Below, in pieces: positions 1 through 9,446 of a DNA stretch of 64,000 nt. Every line of letters starts with the position of its first letter. Within the stretch, counting starts at the first letter, position 1. Location of the stretch: contig NZ_JAAWVT010000001.1 of the NCBI RefSeq assembly GCF_012271785.1, positions 124,001 to 188,000 on the forward strand, written 5' to 3'. The notes under the pieces were generated by a model, which saw nothing but the letters and a program-made list of their open reading frames with translations, searched no databases and was not told the origin of the DNA. Made by a program: the position numbers and the translations under genes. This stretch comes from Paeniglutamicibacter terrestris. Its GTDB lineage: Bacteria > Actinomycetota > Actinomycetes > Actinomycetales > Micrococcaceae.

Positions 1-1002
1 GTCGGTACGCATGTAGGTGATGTAGCCGTTTTCATACAGGCGCTGGGCGACCTGCATGGTCGACTTTGAGCTCCAGCGCAGCTTGCGGCTGGCTTCCTGC
101 TGCAGCGTTGAGGTGGTGAATGGAGCCGCGGGTCGACGGGTGTAGGGCTTTTCATCCACCGAGGTCACGGCAAAATCGGCCTCGGCCAGGCCGTTGGACA
201 GTGCCGTGGCACCGGCCTCGTCCAGGTGAGCGACGGAGCCGGACTTAGGGGTCTTCAGTTCGCCGCGGTCGGTGAAGTCGCGGCCGGTGGCCACGCGGGC
301 ACCGTCAACGCTGGAGAGCTTTGCGCCGAAGGATTCGCCGGCATTCGTGGCGAAGGTTCCGGTCAAGTCCCAGTAGGAGGCGTTGCGGAACGCCATGCGT
401 TCGCGTTCGCGCTCGACCACCAGGCGAGTTGCCACTGACTGCACGCGACCGGCGGACAGTCCACGGGCCACCTTGCGCCAGAGCACCGGGGAGATCTCGT
501 AACCGTAAAGACGATCCAGCACTCGACGGGTTTCCTGGGCATTAACCAGGTCGGTGTCGAGTTCGCGGATATTTTCCATGGCACGGTTGATGCCCTCTTG
601 GGTGATCTCCGTGAAGGCCATGCGGTAGACCGGAACCTTGGGCTTAAGCACCTCAAGTAGGTGCCACGCGATGGCTTCGCCTTCGCGGTCCGCATCGGTT
701 GCGAGATAAAGTGCGTCGGCATTTTTGAGCTTCGCTTTGAGCTCGGCCACACGCTTCTTCTTATCCGGGTATACGACGTAGTAGGGGTCGAAGTCGTTGG
801 TGACATCCACGGCAAATTTGCCGTACGGACCCTTTTTCATCTCCGTGGGCAGATCGGCGGGTTGCGCCAAATCGCGAATGTGCCCCACCGAGGCATCAAC
901 TTCAAATCCATCGCCCAAATACTTGGCGATAGATTTGCTCTTAGCAGGAGACTCCACGATCACGAGCTTCATACCGGTCTTTTCCTTGGCCTTGGCGGGC
1001 AC
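1..1002 (-). CDS. topA: DNA topoisomerase I, N-terminal part (cut by window start)
   Basis: Type IA topoisomerase that relaxes negative supercoils by single-strand passage. 334 residues are visible and the frame stays open to base 1, so the C-terminal half lies outside. The Toprim domain opens with VIVESPAKS (about residues 14-22) and has the metal-binding DADREGE at about 103-109. The last visible residues, ITYMRTD, contain the active-site tyrosine (about Tyr330). I chose GTG at 1002 because AGGAG lies 4 bases upstream and the Toprim core begins about 12 residues in; an internal ATG at 972 is the alternative. It lies 134 bases downstream of the HTH regulator gene and may be transcribed with it. 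Confidence 0.96.
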   Translation of the reverse strand, partial: MPAKAKEKTGMKLVIVESPAKSKSIAKYLGDGFEVDASVGHIRDLAQPADLPTEMKKGPYGKFAVDVTNDFDPYYVVYPDKKKRVAELKAKLKNADALYLATDADREGEAIAWHLLEVLKPKVPVYRMAFTEITQEGINRAMENIRELDTDLVNAQETRRVLDRLYGYEISPVLWRKVARGLSAGRVQSVATRLVVERERERMAFRNASYWDLTGTFATNAGESFGAKLSSVDGARVATGRDFTDRGELKTPKSGSVAHLDEAGATALSNGLAEADFAVTSVDEKPYTRRPAAPFTTSTLQQEASRKLRWSSKSTMQVAQRLYENGYITYMRTD

Positions 1003-1136
1003 AGCACTCCTATTAGCAACCAGTGGTGCACCAAAGTGGGCGCACAGCACATTCCCTGATCTAGGTTAGCCGCAATTTTGCGCACCTCGGCAAGCTGGGA
1101 ACCTCAAATAGCGTTTTCCCGGCCCACAAGAGGAAC

Positions 1137-1781
1137 CTAGTCACCCATTTCGGGGCGGATCTCGGGGAGAAATGAAAGCATATAGTAGAGCCGGTCCCCA
1201 TCCACGCCACGGGCCTCGGGTTCAGCCAAATCCTCGTACTCATACAGCAGGTCGTAGACCTTCTTGATGAATTCCTTGCGCTGAGTCTCGGAGAGGAACA
1301 CCACACCGGTGGTCAGTACCGGAGCACGATCCGGCGCAGGTTCGTGACCTTCCTTGCGTTCTTTATCACGACGGTTAATCTCCGCCGAAAGTCGGTCACG
1401 GAAGGCGTTGAGCTGCACGTTGAGGTAGGCGTTCTTCGCACTGGTCGAGTCCGAGAGTGAGCCGAGCACCAGTTGGCTGCCGGCTGCCTTCCAGCGGCGT
1501 TCGCGGCCATCACCCTCGCTTGCCGCACGGATCACGTAACCGTATTTCTCCAGGGCACGCAGGTGATAACTCATGGCGCTCGGAGTCAGAGCACAGCGCG
1601 TGGCCAGTTCCGTAGCGGTGCGTGTTGCCTGCGATGCAAAAAGTTCTTCCAGCACCGTCAGTCTCGCCTCGTGGGCAAGGGCGCGGATGGCTTGCGGGTC
1701 GCTAATCGACACCGGTGCGGCGGGCGCCGGGGACACGCTGACGGTTTTTACGCCTGCCTCCGGGGATGTGTTCTGACTCAT
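1137..1781 (-). CDS. Winged helix-turn-helix (ArsR-like) transcriptional regulator
   Basis: 214-aa DNA-binding protein. Residues about 28-110 form an ArsR-type winged helix: DPQAIRALAHEARLTVLEEL leads into a recognition helix in CALTPSAMSYHLRALEKYG and a wing with GDGRERRW. The C-terminal half is charged and helical, resembling the dimer or effector region of GntR/ArsR-like HTH_20 proteins; no metal-binding Cys pair is visible, so metal sensing is unlikely. The start lies 11 bases after the methyltransferase stop; a TAAAGT box 8 bases before the ATG could also give it a separate start. The ligand and targets are unknown. Confidence 0.85.
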   Translation of the reverse strand: MSQNTSPEAGVKTVSVSPAPAAPVSISDPQAIRALAHEARLTVLEELFASQATRTATELATRCALTPSAMSYHLRALEKYGYVIRAASEGDGRERRWKAAGSQLVLGSLSDSTSAKNAYLNVQLNAFRDRLSAEINRRDKERKEGHEPAPDRAPVLTTGVVFLSETQRKEFIKKVYDLLYEYEDLAEPEARGVDGDRLYYMLSFLPEIRPEMGD

Positions 1782-1792
1782 ATCAAAAAACT

Positions 1793-3403
1793 TTAGCGGT
1801 TGTTTCGCATCTCCAAAAGAAACCCGTGCTTAATAAGCCGGACAACTCCTTCATGTAGCCGCGATGAAAACTCAGGATCGCCCTCGCCAATCAACGAATT
1901 AAGCGCGATGACTAGTGACGATACGCTCAAATCACCATCGCAGGCAGAAACAAACCCGGTCAGTGCGGTGTCCAATATTTCGGTTCGCCGTAAACCTGCA
2001 CCTTGGCGTAACAAGATCACGCCGGGGTGCTCCGCACCCGGTCGCTGGTGGCGTTCCTCGGTCACGTCCTCGGCCACCACCAAATGCAGGTCACGAACAT
2101 CACGAGCGGCCAATTCATCGGCCACGGAAATGTCGCGTGTCAGGTACGAACCGATGGGCTGTTCGATGGGATAACCGATCGCTTCGAAGTTGACTCCCAT
2201 CCCGTTTTTTCCTTCGGCGGGCCGGCGCAACCAGACCATGCCGAAACCGATGGCCCCGACATTACGTGAGGCAAAGTCATCGAGATAGGCACCGTATTGC
2301 TCGGCAAACGCCAACGGGTCCCTGCCCTGCGAAGCGTCGCGCAGCCAGGTCTCGGCGTATTCGGTTGGGCTGACCATTTCACGCTGGATGAACCAGGCTT
2401 CGGTATCGGCACTGAGCCAGGAACGCGGGCCGGCGGTCCAGTCCCGAGACTGCTCCTCATCCACCGCTTCGGTGATCTCCCAATTGGCCAGCATTTGGGC
2501 GCTTCCGCCCGGGGCAAGAATCGAGGGAAGGGAGCTGACAAGCGTGGACACCAGGGTATCGCCGGGCATCCCACCGTCGCGGTAGGTGAAACGATCCGCA
2601 TCCTGTTCGCCGGCAAAACGTGGAGTGATTACAAAGGGCGGGTTGGAGACGATCAGATCAAACTCTTCACCCCGCACCGGATCTAATAGGGACCCCAAAC
2701 GCAGGTCAACACGTGCCTGCAGGTCATGTGGATCGATGGCCAACGCTTGGTGATTGAGTAATAAATTGAAGCGGGTGAACCCCAATGCACGTGCCGAAAT
2801 ATCTGTGGCAACCACCCTGTCTGCGTGAGACAGCAAGTGAAAAGCTTGGATGCCGCATCCGGTGCCCAAATCCAGGGCGTACCGGACCTGCGGGCGCACG
2901 GTGGTCTGAGCTAGGGTCAAGGACGCTTGGCCAATGCCCAGCACGTGATCGTGGCGCAGTACCCCGGCACGCTGGTGGGCACCCAAATCGCTGGCTACCC
3001 AAATTTCCTCATCAGCATCGGAGGCATGGGTGCGCAAATCAACGCGTGCACGCCAGAGTTCTCCCGATTCTGCCGGTTCGATCAGGCCCAGGCCGTGAAG
3101 CCCTGCGATCCCCGTGGCCGGGAAGGCAGCAGCAAGTTCGCCCTCCGGCACCTCGACGCCGAGCATAAACAAGCCCAGGGTGGTGCTCAGCGGCGTGGGG
3201 GCATCCAACACCGCGAGGGTGCGTAGCGCCGGAATGAGCTGATCGCGGAGCAATGCATCGTGCGCGGTGTCACCGAGAAACTCGGTGATCGCCTCATGGT
3301 TGAATGCGGCGCGGCGCAAATCACCGGCCAAATGCTCAAGGAGCCTGACATCGTCACTGCGCGGGGCATCGGGAACTTGGGCAAAGTTTTCGGTGGAAGT
3401 CAC
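1793..3403 (-). CDS. Two-domain class I SAM-dependent methyltransferase
   Basis: 536-aa protein with an N-terminal helical region (about 1-160), then a Rossmann-fold methyltransferase. Motif I is LDLGTGCGIQ, the acidic residue after strand 2 is in VVATDIS, and SNPPFV is the NPPY/F motif of N-methyltransferases acting on amide or exocyclic amino groups (HemK/PrmC, adenine methylases). The C-terminal third (about 350-536) is the extra domain typical of actinobacterial homologues next to topA. Annotation pipelines often call these release-factor methylases, but the substrate has not been established from sequence. The start is GTG at 3403 with a weak ribosome site. It heads a minus-strand unit with the HTH regulator. 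Confidence 0.82.
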   Translation of the reverse strand: MTSTENFAQVPDAPRSDDVRLLEHLAGDLRRAAFNHEAITEFLGDTAHDALLRDQLIPALRTLAVLDAPTPLSTTLGLFMLGVEVPEGELAAAFPATGIAGLHGLGLIEPAESGELWRARVDLRTHASDADEEIWVASDLGAHQRAGVLRHDHVLGIGQASLTLAQTTVRPQVRYALDLGTGCGIQAFHLLSHADRVVATDISARALGFTRFNLLLNHQALAIDPHDLQARVDLRLGSLLDPVRGEEFDLIVSNPPFVITPRFAGEQDADRFTYRDGGMPGDTLVSTLVSSLPSILAPGGSAQMLANWEITEAVDEEQSRDWTAGPRSWLSADTEAWFIQREMVSPTEYAETWLRDASQGRDPLAFAEQYGAYLDDFASRNVGAIGFGMVWLRRPAEGKNGMGVNFEAIGYPIEQPIGSYLTRDISVADELAARDVRDLHLVVAEDVTEERHQRPGAEHPGVILLRQGAGLRRTEILDTALTGFVSACDGDLSVSSLVIALNSLIGEGDPEFSSRLHEGVVRLIKHGFLLEMRNNR

Positions 3404-3449
3404 GCTTCACAGTCTAGCGATCAGCTCCCCGGCACGGGACGGCGATGCC

Positions 3450-3455
3450 TAAGAT
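3450..3455 (+). promoter_or_regulatory. -10 box of a probable leaderless promoter
   Basis: TAAGAT followed by 7 bases and the ATG at 3463. This favours 3463 over the in-frame ATG at 3445 as the start of the acetyltransferase. Confidence 0.5.
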
Positions 3456-3462
3456 AGAACTC

Positions 3463-4047
3463 ATGATTGAGGTCACCACCACCCACTTGCAGCAACTCTC
3501 CGTCGCCGAGCTCCGTCCAAGCACACGAACATTGCCTGCAGGGGCACGAATCGAGCGCGTCGAGGCCATGACTCCGGAGTTCAGCAAGTACCTGTACCAG
3601 GGTGTGGGTAGTGGCTGGAACTGGTCCGACAGATTGTCGTTAACTCGCGCCGAGTGGAGCTCCCTGCTTGAAGCCCCAGGAGTTGAAACGTACGTCGTCT
3701 ACCTTCATGGTGCACCGGCCGGATACATAGAGCTGGTCGGCCGGGTCGAAGGATCGGTGACCGAGGTGGAAATCATGTACTTTGGGCTCTTTCCACAGAG
3801 CATTGGTCACGGGTTGGGCGGGGCACTCTTATCCGAGGGGATGGCACGGGCTTGGGATCTTGACGCGCGTTGGGCATCCTTCCCACCGGTGAGCAGAATC
3901 TGGGTACATACCTGTTCGCTGGATGGACCTGCAGCCTTGGCGAACTATCTGGCCCGCGGACTGCAGATCTTCCACACCGAAAGCGAAATGCTGGAGCCCG
4001 GTGACGGAACCGCTGGCATGTGGCCAGAGATCATGCCAAGCACGTAA
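3463..4047 (+). CDS. GNAT family N-acetyltransferase
   Basis: 194-aa acetyl-CoA-dependent acetyltransferase. The central beta strands (about 80-115: YVVYLHGAPAGYIEL then VEIMYFGLFP) run into the acetyl-CoA pyrophosphate loop IGHGLGGALLSEG, a variant of the Q/RxxGxG/A motif. The later SRIWVHTCSLDGPAALANYLARG matches the C-terminal GNAT region. Close relatives are described only as GNAT proteins, so the acceptor is unknown. It is divergent from the methyltransferase at 3403. The in-frame ATG at 3445 would put the -10 box inside the gene. Confidence 0.82.
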   Translation: MIEVTTTHLQQLSVAELRPSTRTLPAGARIERVEAMTPEFSKYLYQGVGSGWNWSDRLSLTRAEWSSLLEAPGVETYVVYLHGAPAGYIELVGRVEGSVTEVEIMYFGLFPQSIGHGLGGALLSEGMARAWDLDARWASFPPVSRIWVHTCSLDGPAALANYLARGLQIFHTESEMLEPGDGTAGMWPEIMPST

Positions 4048-4165
4048 CCCAGAGTTCGTCGCCGAAGTCCCGGGGCAAATCGGCGGGCATGATGACGACC
4101 CTTTGGCGACTAACGGCACGTCATATCGTGGAGATCATCGGCAGATCGCCACCTATCGAACCGCT

Positions 4166-5080
4166 CTATTGGACGAGTGAGCCCTTCGGTTCGGGCACGC
4201 ATTCGGTGCACTGGCGCAATTCGTCGTTGGCAGCACAGTCCGCGCAGAAAAGACGAAGATTGCGGCAGGTGAGGTTGGAACAGTTTTCGAACTTATTCGT
4301 GGGTGCCGAACAGCCAACACATTTCCCGATTGTCACGGCATCTTCGGAGAATTCCATGTGCATGCGCTTATCGAAGACATAAAGTGATCCTTCCCACAGG
4401 CCCTTGTCTCCATAGGTCTCGCCATAACGCACGATGCCACCCTGCATTTGGTAAACCTCTTTGAAGCCACGCTTAACCATGAGCGAGGAAAGCACCTCAC
4501 AGCGGATACCACCGGTGCAATAGGTGACGATCGGCTGGTCCTTCATATCGTCGTACTTGCCCGATTCGATCTCGGCAATAAAATCATGGGTGGTTTCGAC
4601 GTCTGGAACGATGGCGTTCTTGAACTTGCCAATCTGCGCTTCGAAGGCGTTGCGCCCGTCGAAAAAGAGCACCTCTTGACCGGCTGCTTTTTTGGTTTCC
4701 ACCAACTCATGCAGGGCTTCGGGCTTGAGATGGACGCCGCCGCCGACCACACCGTTCTCGTCGACTTCGAGCTCGGATGGAGCCCCGAAGGACACCACTT
4801 CGTCACGAACCTTGACCGAGATTCTCGGGAAGTCTTCGGCTGAGCCGTCGGACCACTTGATATCCATTTTTTTGAATGGCGGGTACTCCCGGGTGGCCTT
4901 CACATAGGCCTTTACATCTTTGATTTCACCGCCAACGGTTCCGTTGATCCCCTGGCTGGAAATGATGATGCGACCGCGAAGGTTCCACCGTTCGAGCAGG
5001 GCCCGCTGCCACAGGCGTATAGCCTCTGGATCGGCAAGTGGAGTAAATGCGTAATACAAGACAATTCGGTTCTGCGACAC
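4166..5080 (-). CDS. trhO: tRNA uridine(34) hydroxylase, rhodanese family (TrhO/YceA)
   Basis: 304-aa member of the UPF0176 family; Escherichia coli TrhO (YceA) forms 5-hydroxyuridine at tRNA position 34. The N-terminal acylphosphatase-like part contains [16 protein letters not shown]; the rhodanese domain carries the catalytic Cys in YCTGGIRCE; the tail has a run of Cys pairs (CVGC, CADC, CTEC) that probably binds zinc. A longer reading from 5188 adds 36 residues that do not look like the family. I prefer GTG at 5080, where the family sequence [11 protein letters not shown] begins and a TACCCT box lies 7 bases upstream. Confidence 0.9.
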   Translation of the reverse strand: MSQNRIVLYYAFTPLADPEAIRLWQRALLERWNLRGRIIISSQGINGTVGGEIKDVKAYVKATREYPPFKKMDIKWSDGSAEDFPRISVKVRDEVVSFGAPSELEVDENGVVGGGVHLKPEALHELVETKKAAGQEVLFFDGRNAFEAQIGKFKNAIVPDVETTHDFIAEIESGKYDDMKDQPIVTYCTGGIRCEVLSSLMVKRGFKEVYQMQGGIVRYGETYGDKGLWEGSLYVFDKRMHMEFSEDAVTIGKCVGCSAPTNKFENCSNLTCRNLRLFCADCAANDELRQCTECVPEPKGSLVQ

Positions 5081-5087
5081 GCTATTA

Positions 5088-5093
5088 AGGGTA
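5088..5093 (-). promoter_or_regulatory. -10 box of a probable leaderless promoter (trhO)
   Basis: Minus-strand TACCCT, then 7 bases, then GTG at 5080. No Shine-Dalgarno sequence could fit between them. Confidence 0.45.
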
Positions 5094-5205
5094 GGGCCTA
5101 AAACCACTGGTGTGCGCGTGAAGTGGCAACCATCACCGGGTAAACACTGTGTTTCAAGCTTGCAACAGTTGTCATAAATGCACTGCAAGTAGGTTGTTCA
5201 CGGGG

Positions 5206-5211
5206 TAGGGT
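5206..5211 (+). promoter_or_regulatory. -10 box of a probable leaderless promoter
   Basis: TAGGGT followed by 6 bases and the ATG at 5218. Confidence 0.5.
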
Positions 5212-5217
5212 CGATGT

Positions 5218-5886
5218 ATGGGATCTACTGCAAGCGATGAATTAATTGGCACATGGGTTACCGGCTGGGCCGGTGCTCGAGGCTACGAAAGTCGGCATGA
5301 GGGCCGCGTTCACGCTGCCCTTCGTCACGACACTTCCGGTGATTGGGAGTACGTCATCTATGAACCGTCCAATGAGGAATTGGTGGCCGTCGCTGAGACG
5401 CTCAACAAGCACCCCAAGCGTCGGCTAACTGCCTTCGCCAACGAGACGTCGAGCCTCATCGACGCCGCTCAGGCGGCTGGTCTTACCGTAATTAACGCTA
5501 ATGAGATCCTGATGGTGACCGAAATGGTCGGCCACGATGTCGAGGCGCCTTTGCCCGCCGAAGGCTTTGCCTTCCAAATTGAGCGCGACGATTCACACGC
5601 ATACGTCTCTATCCACCCCGAAGATGACCCGTCGATCGTTGCCGCTAGTGGCCACGTTTCGGCAGTCAACGGCTATGCGATCTTCGACCGCATTATCACT
5701 GCTCCGGATTTCCGCCGACGCGGTCTGGGCAGCCTCATCATGCGCACCCTTGTCTCGCTAGCCCTTGAACACGATGTTGAAGAAGGCCTGCTGATTGCCA
5801 GCATTGATGGCCAGCAGCTCTACAAGTTCTTGGGTTGGACCGATCTGGGCAATGTTGTGCTTTTCGAGGGCCAACAGGAAGCTTAA
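5218..5886 (+). CDS. GNAT family N-acetyltransferase
   Basis: 222-aa protein. The N-terminal half (1-110) is a diverged domain common in actinobacterial GNATs. The C-terminal half is a clear catalytic GNAT: AIFDRIITAPDFRRRGLGSLIMRTL contains the acetyl-CoA-binding RRRGLGS loop, and GLLIASIDGQQLYKFLGW is the usual C-terminal strand and helix ending in YxxLGW. The acceptor is unknown. It is transcribed alone, divergent from trhO, and closed by a strong terminator. Confidence 0.86.
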   Translation: MGSTASDELIGTWVTGWAGARGYESRHEGRVHAALRHDTSGDWEYVIYEPSNEELVAVAETLNKHPKRRLTAFANETSSLIDAAQAAGLTVINANEILMVTEMVGHDVEAPLPAEGFAFQIERDDSHAYVSIHPEDDPSIVAASGHVSAVNGYAIFDRIITAPDFRRRGLGSLIMRTLVSLALEHDVEEGLLIASIDGQQLYKFLGWTDLGNVVLFEGQQEA

Positions 5887-5906
5887 GCTTCGTCTAATAA
5901 GCAATG

Positions 5907-5947
5907 AAAGTGGTGGATCCCGCGACAGCGGGGTCCACCACTTTTGT
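5907..5947 (+). terminator. Rho-independent terminator after the GNAT gene
   Basis: A 17-base stem (AAAGTGGTGGATCCCGC against its complement, one G-T pair) with a short loop at about 5924-5927, followed by TTTTGTCTT. Confidence 0.85.
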
Positions 5948-5991
5948 CTTACATGACATGGCTGGGCCGCAGGTGATGCCACAATGAAGCA

Positions 5992-8331
5992 GTGAACGAA
6001 TACTCGGAACAGATCGCCCTTCTCGGCCATGGGCCCACCCCCAAGGCGCTGCTCCATTCTCGGATCATCGAGGCACGCGAAGCAGTCTCTGGTCCCTGGC
6101 CCGAATGGGTGCACCCCGATGTCAGATCAGCGTTTGAACATTCGGGAGTTCAAACGCCATGGCTCCACCAAGTCCAAGCCGCCAATCTCGCCCATGAGGG
6201 CCACAACATTATCGTGGCCACAGGAACTGCATCGGGAAAGTCGTTGGCCTATCAGCTGCCGGCACTGAACGCGATTCATGTCTCCTCGCTGGAGAATCAA
6301 GCCACCCTGATTCCCAACGACGCCACGGTGCTCTATCTCGCCCCGACGAAGGCTCTGGCGGCAGACCAACTCAGCGCCATCGAAGGCTACTCCCTACCCA
6401 CGGTTCGTGCTGCCGGCTACGACGGGGACACCGAAGTATCGGCTCGACGCTGGATCCGCGACCATTCCAACTTCATCCTGTCGAATCCGGACATGCTGCA
6501 CTACGGCATCCTTCCCAACCACACCTGGTGGGCCAGAATGTTGCGTCGGTTGAAGTTCGTGATCATCGACGAAGCCCATTCCTATCGAGGGGTCTTCGGA
6601 TCGAACATCGCCAACCTCTTGCGGCGTCTTCGTCGTATCTGTGAACACTACGGTGCCAACCCGGTCTTCATCGGTGCCTCAGCCACCAGTTCCGAACCTG
6701 CTGCGTCCTTTTCCAAACTCATCGGCGCACCGGCAACGGAGGTTACCCACGATTTCTCCCCCAAGGGATCTGTGACCATCGGACTATGGGAACCTCCGCT
6801 GACCGATCTCCACGGAGAGAATGGCGCTCCAACCCGACGCACGGTGATCGCCGAGACCTCCAATTTGTTGGCAAACCTCGTTTGTTCCCAGGTTCGCACC
6901 CTCGCGTTCATCAAGTCCCGCCGCGGCGCCGAAACCATTGCAACAATTACCCGGTCGATGGTCGACCAGGTCCATCCATCATTACCAGCGCGCGTCGCAG
7001 CCTACAGATCCGGTTACCTTCCCGCCGAACGCCGCGAGTTGGAAAAATCGCTACGCAACGGCACCCTCCTGGGGGTTGCCTCAACCTCGGCCCTAGAACT
7101 GGGCATTGACGTGGCCGGACTCGATGCGGTGCTCGTGGCCGGGTGGCCCGGAACTCGGGCCTCCTTTTTCCAGCAGATCGGACGGGCAGGTCGAGCAGGT
7201 CAAGACTCCTTGGCCGTATTGGTAGCCAGCGACGACCCCCTGGACACGTATCTGGTGAATCACCCGGAAGCAATCTTTGAGGCAGGAGTTGAGGCCACCG
7301 TCTTTGACCCAGAGAACCCCTATGTGCTTTCCGGGCACCTGTGCGCTGCGGCGGAGGAACTTCCCCTGCGTTCCGAGGATTTGTCCGCCTTCGGCCCCAC
7401 CGCCCCGGCGTTGCTTGATTCGCTGGTTCAGCGCGGATTCCTGCGCCGCCGACCGGCTGGCTGGTTCTGGACCCACCCCGAGCATGCTGCATCCATGGTG
7501 AACCTACGTGCCGACGGAGGCGGACCGGTCAGCATCATCGAAACGGAGACCGGAGCCCTGTTGGGAACGATGGACTCCCCGCAAACTCACTACCAAGCGC
7601 ACAACGGTGCCATTTATGTTCACCAAGGTGCCACCTACGTGGTGGATGAACTCAACGAAACCGACCACTGCGTCATGGTCACCCGCGCCAACCCCGACTT
7701 CTACACCCAAGCCAGGGACATCACCACGGTGGAGGTCATCAACACCGAACGCACCGCAACGTGGGGTCCGATCACCGCGAACTTCGGCGAAGTGGTGGTG
7801 ACTACCCAGGTGGTGTCCTTCCAGCGCAAATCAGTGATGAGCAACGAAATCCTCTCGGAAGAACCTCTCGGACTTGAGGCTCGCGACCTGCACACCAAGT
7901 CGGTGTGGTTCACCATTCCCGAAAAGCGGCTGCTGGCTGCGGGTATCACCCCGGAAGATTTCCCCGGTGCTCTGCATGCTGCCGAGCATGCCTCCATCGG
8001 CCTGCTTCCATTGGTGGCGTCAAGTGACAGGTGGGACATCGGTGGGGTCTCCACTGCCCTACATATGGACACCGGGATGCCGACCATCTTCGTCTACGAC
8101 GGGCATCCCGGTGGAGCAGGGTTCGCCGAGCGCGGCTTTGATCGAGCGGTCCGATGGCTTGGTGCCACCCGCGATGCCATCGTCGCCTGTGAGTGCGCCA
8201 CCGGATGCCCCTCATGCGTGCAGTCGCCCAAATGCGGCAACAAGAACAACCCGTTGAACAAAGCCGCAGCCGTCCTGTTGCTCAGCGCCATCCTGCACGA
8301 AGCACAACGGGCGGACGCGGCACCCCAGTAG
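5992..8331 (+). CDS. DEAH-box helicase with C-terminal four-cysteine DUF1998 domain (MrfA-like)
   Basis: 779-aa superfamily 2 helicase. Walker A is ATGTASGKS (76-84), motif II is DEAH (193-196), and the second RecA domain has the motif VI region QQIGRAGRAGQ. The C-terminal DUF1998 region ends in clustered cysteines (C733, C735, C739, C742, C748). Bacillus MrfA with this architecture is a 3'-5' DNA helicase in mitomycin-C damage repair; the same job here is inference. The start is GTG at 5992 with CACAAT 6 bases upstream and no ribosome site. This helicase is a conserved neighbour of actinobacterial tad loci, which lie on the opposite strand just downstream. Confidence 0.93.
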   Translation: MNEYSEQIALLGHGPTPKALLHSRIIEAREAVSGPWPEWVHPDVRSAFEHSGVQTPWLHQVQAANLAHEGHNIIVATGTASGKSLAYQLPALNAIHVSSLENQATLIPNDATVLYLAPTKALAADQLSAIEGYSLPTVRAAGYDGDTEVSARRWIRDHSNFILSNPDMLHYGILPNHTWWARMLRRLKFVIIDEAHSYRGVFGSNIANLLRRLRRICEHYGANPVFIGASATSSEPAASFSKLIGAPATEVTHDFSPKGSVTIGLWEPPLTDLHGENGAPTRRTVIAETSNLLANLVCSQVRTLAFIKSRRGAETIATITRSMVDQVHPSLPARVAAYRSGYLPAERRELEKSLRNGTLLGVASTSALELGIDVAGLDAVLVAGWPGTRASFFQQIGRAGRAGQDSLAVLVASDDPLDTYLVNHPEAIFEAGVEATVFDPENPYVLSGHLCAAAEELPLRSEDLSAFGPTAPALLDSLVQRGFLRRRPAGWFWTHPEHAASMVNLRADGGGPVSIIETETGALLGTMDSPQTHYQAHNGAIYVHQGATYVVDELNETDHCVMVTRANPDFYTQARDITTVEVINTERTATWGPITANFGEVVVTTQVVSFQRKSVMSNEILSEEPLGLEARDLHTKSVWFTIPEKRLLAAGITPEDFPGALHAAEHASIGLLPLVASSDRWDIGGVSTALHMDTGMPTIFVYDGHPGGAGFAERGFDRAVRWLGATRDAIVACECATGCPSCVQSPKCGNKNNPLNKAAAVLLLSAILHEAQRADAAPQ

Positions 8332-8371
8332 AAGTACCCGCGCCGGCCCGCCGGATCAGTTCCCGCCACGT

Positions 8372-8767
8372 TTAGGGCAATATCCACGGTTGCGGTGGTG
8401 GTCCTGCCCGGGCGACCGAAAAGGCTCGGGTCAGATCGGGTAGCCATCCGATCGGCGCAACAGCAACGCTGACCCTGACGGTCACGACCTCTCCGCTGGG
8501 CCCAGCTCGGGTGCAGCCCACCAGTGCGGCCGAGTTCGCGGAGGCAGTGCGCGAGGCCACACCGCACGGATCACCGGGGGCCAGCCCGCGCGCGGCATCG
8601 GCCGCGGCCAATGCCGCCAGGTCAGCGGCGGTTCCTGCCGTGGCCCCGGCCTTCGCCACCGAAGTGAAGATCAGCACCACCATGAGTCCGAGCGCTGCCA
8701 CGCATACGACCGAGAGCATGAGCACCGTTCCGCTTCCTTCCTCCGTGTGGTTTCTGGCGCTGCTCAT
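8372..8767 (-). CDS. TadE-like secreted/pilus protein (helicase-neighbourhood family)
   Basis: 131-aa protein with a short charged N-terminus, then one hydrophobic helix (GTVLMLSVVCVAALGLMVVLIF, shown here in part, about 12-33), the layout of TadE/TadG-like pseudopilins. It has two cysteines (CGV and CTR) that could pair outside. It matches the description of the TIGR03816 type, TadE-like proteins encoded next to DECH helicases; the helicase ends 40 bases away on the other strand. It overlaps the preceding tadE gene by ATGA and is the last gene of the pilus operon. Its function in pilus assembly is inferred. Confidence 0.8.
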   Translation of the reverse strand: MSSARNHTEEGSGTVLMLSVVCVAALGLMVVLIFTSVAKAGATAGTAADLAALAAADAARGLAPGDPCGVASRTASANSAALVGCTRAGPSGEVVTVRVSVAVAPIGWLPDLTRAFSVARAGPPPQPWILP

Positions 8768-9108
8768 GGTTGCTGCTCTAGGCGGGCGTTGGCTTCGGCC
8801 CGCAATTGAATTTCACCGAGTAACGGCAACTCGACTCCTGAGAGAACCACCACGTGCCCATAACCGGCACCGTAGGAACTGCTGACGCTGATGTGCGGCC
8901 CGGCGATCCGGTGGGCGGTTCCGATAACTTGTGCCTCATCGGTGCCGCGAGCCAGCTCTCGTGCCGCTGCACTAGCTGCCTGCTGGATGCGGACCTGTTC
9001 CCCGCCCACGGCGCCCACACCCACTACAAGTGCCACCAAGATGGCCACGGCCGGCAGAAGAACCGCCACTTCCGCTGTCGCGCTGCCGGATTGTGATTTC
9101 GTGGCCAT
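8764..9108 (-). CDS. TadE family minor pilin
   Basis: 114-aa TadE-like protein. After a polar start (MATKSQSGSATAEVAVL) with the typical Gly-Ser-ATAE-V segment, residues about 14-35 form the membrane helix, followed by QVRIQQAASAAARELARG, characteristic of TadE. TadE proteins are minor pilins or anchors of the Flp/Tad system. It starts 18 bases after the DUF4244 gene and overlaps the next gene by four bases (ATGA), so translation is probably coupled. Confidence 0.84.
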   Translation of the reverse strand: MATKSQSGSATAEVAVLLPAVAILVALVVGVGAVGGEQVRIQQAASAAARELARGTDEAQVIGTAHRIAGPHISVSSSYGAGYGHVVVLSGVELPLLGEIQLRAEANARLEQQP

Positions 9109-9126
9109 GATGGTCTCACTTCGTTC

Positions 9127-9351
9127 TTAGAAGGACAGGGCCTGACGGATCAGGCCCATGAGCAGCCCGCGAACATCCCCGCTGGAGAGAATGCTGACCA
9201 AGAGTCCCGCGAAGGCGACGGCGGCCAGGGTGACGATGGCGAATTCGGCGGTGGTGCTGCCTTCCTCGTCGTGGAGCAGACCGGTGCTCGATTCCGCGTT
9301 GTGCTGCAGATCGATGTGGCCGGGTGTTGCTTCGTTGGTGTAATTTTCCAT
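9127..9351 (-). CDS. DUF4244 pilin-like small protein (probable Flp-type pilin)
   Basis: 74-aa protein with a hydrophilic leader of about 30 residues, then EEGSTTAEFAIVTLAAVAFA and a single hydrophobic helix ending in LIRQALSF. The Gly before STTAEF and the Glu five residues after it resemble a type IV prepilin cleavage site (G^xxxxE). This is the Rv3656c-type DUF4244 family and the best candidate for the major pilin here. I chose ATG at 9351 because AAGGA lies 7 bases upstream; a longer frame to 9435 has no support. It is separated from tadC by 170 bases, so it may have its own promoter. Confidence 0.82.
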   Translation of the reverse strand: MENYTNEATPGHIDLQHNAESSTGLLHDEEGSTTAEFAIVTLAAVAFAGLLVSILSSGDVRGLLMGLIRQALSF

Positions 9352-9446
9352 GATGGGTCCTTCACGTTGAGTTGAGGTGGGCTCCTGGAGATCTGGAAGC
9401 TCGTCCGGTGCCGGGTGCGCTCCGGTGAACTTCACTACGAGTGTGC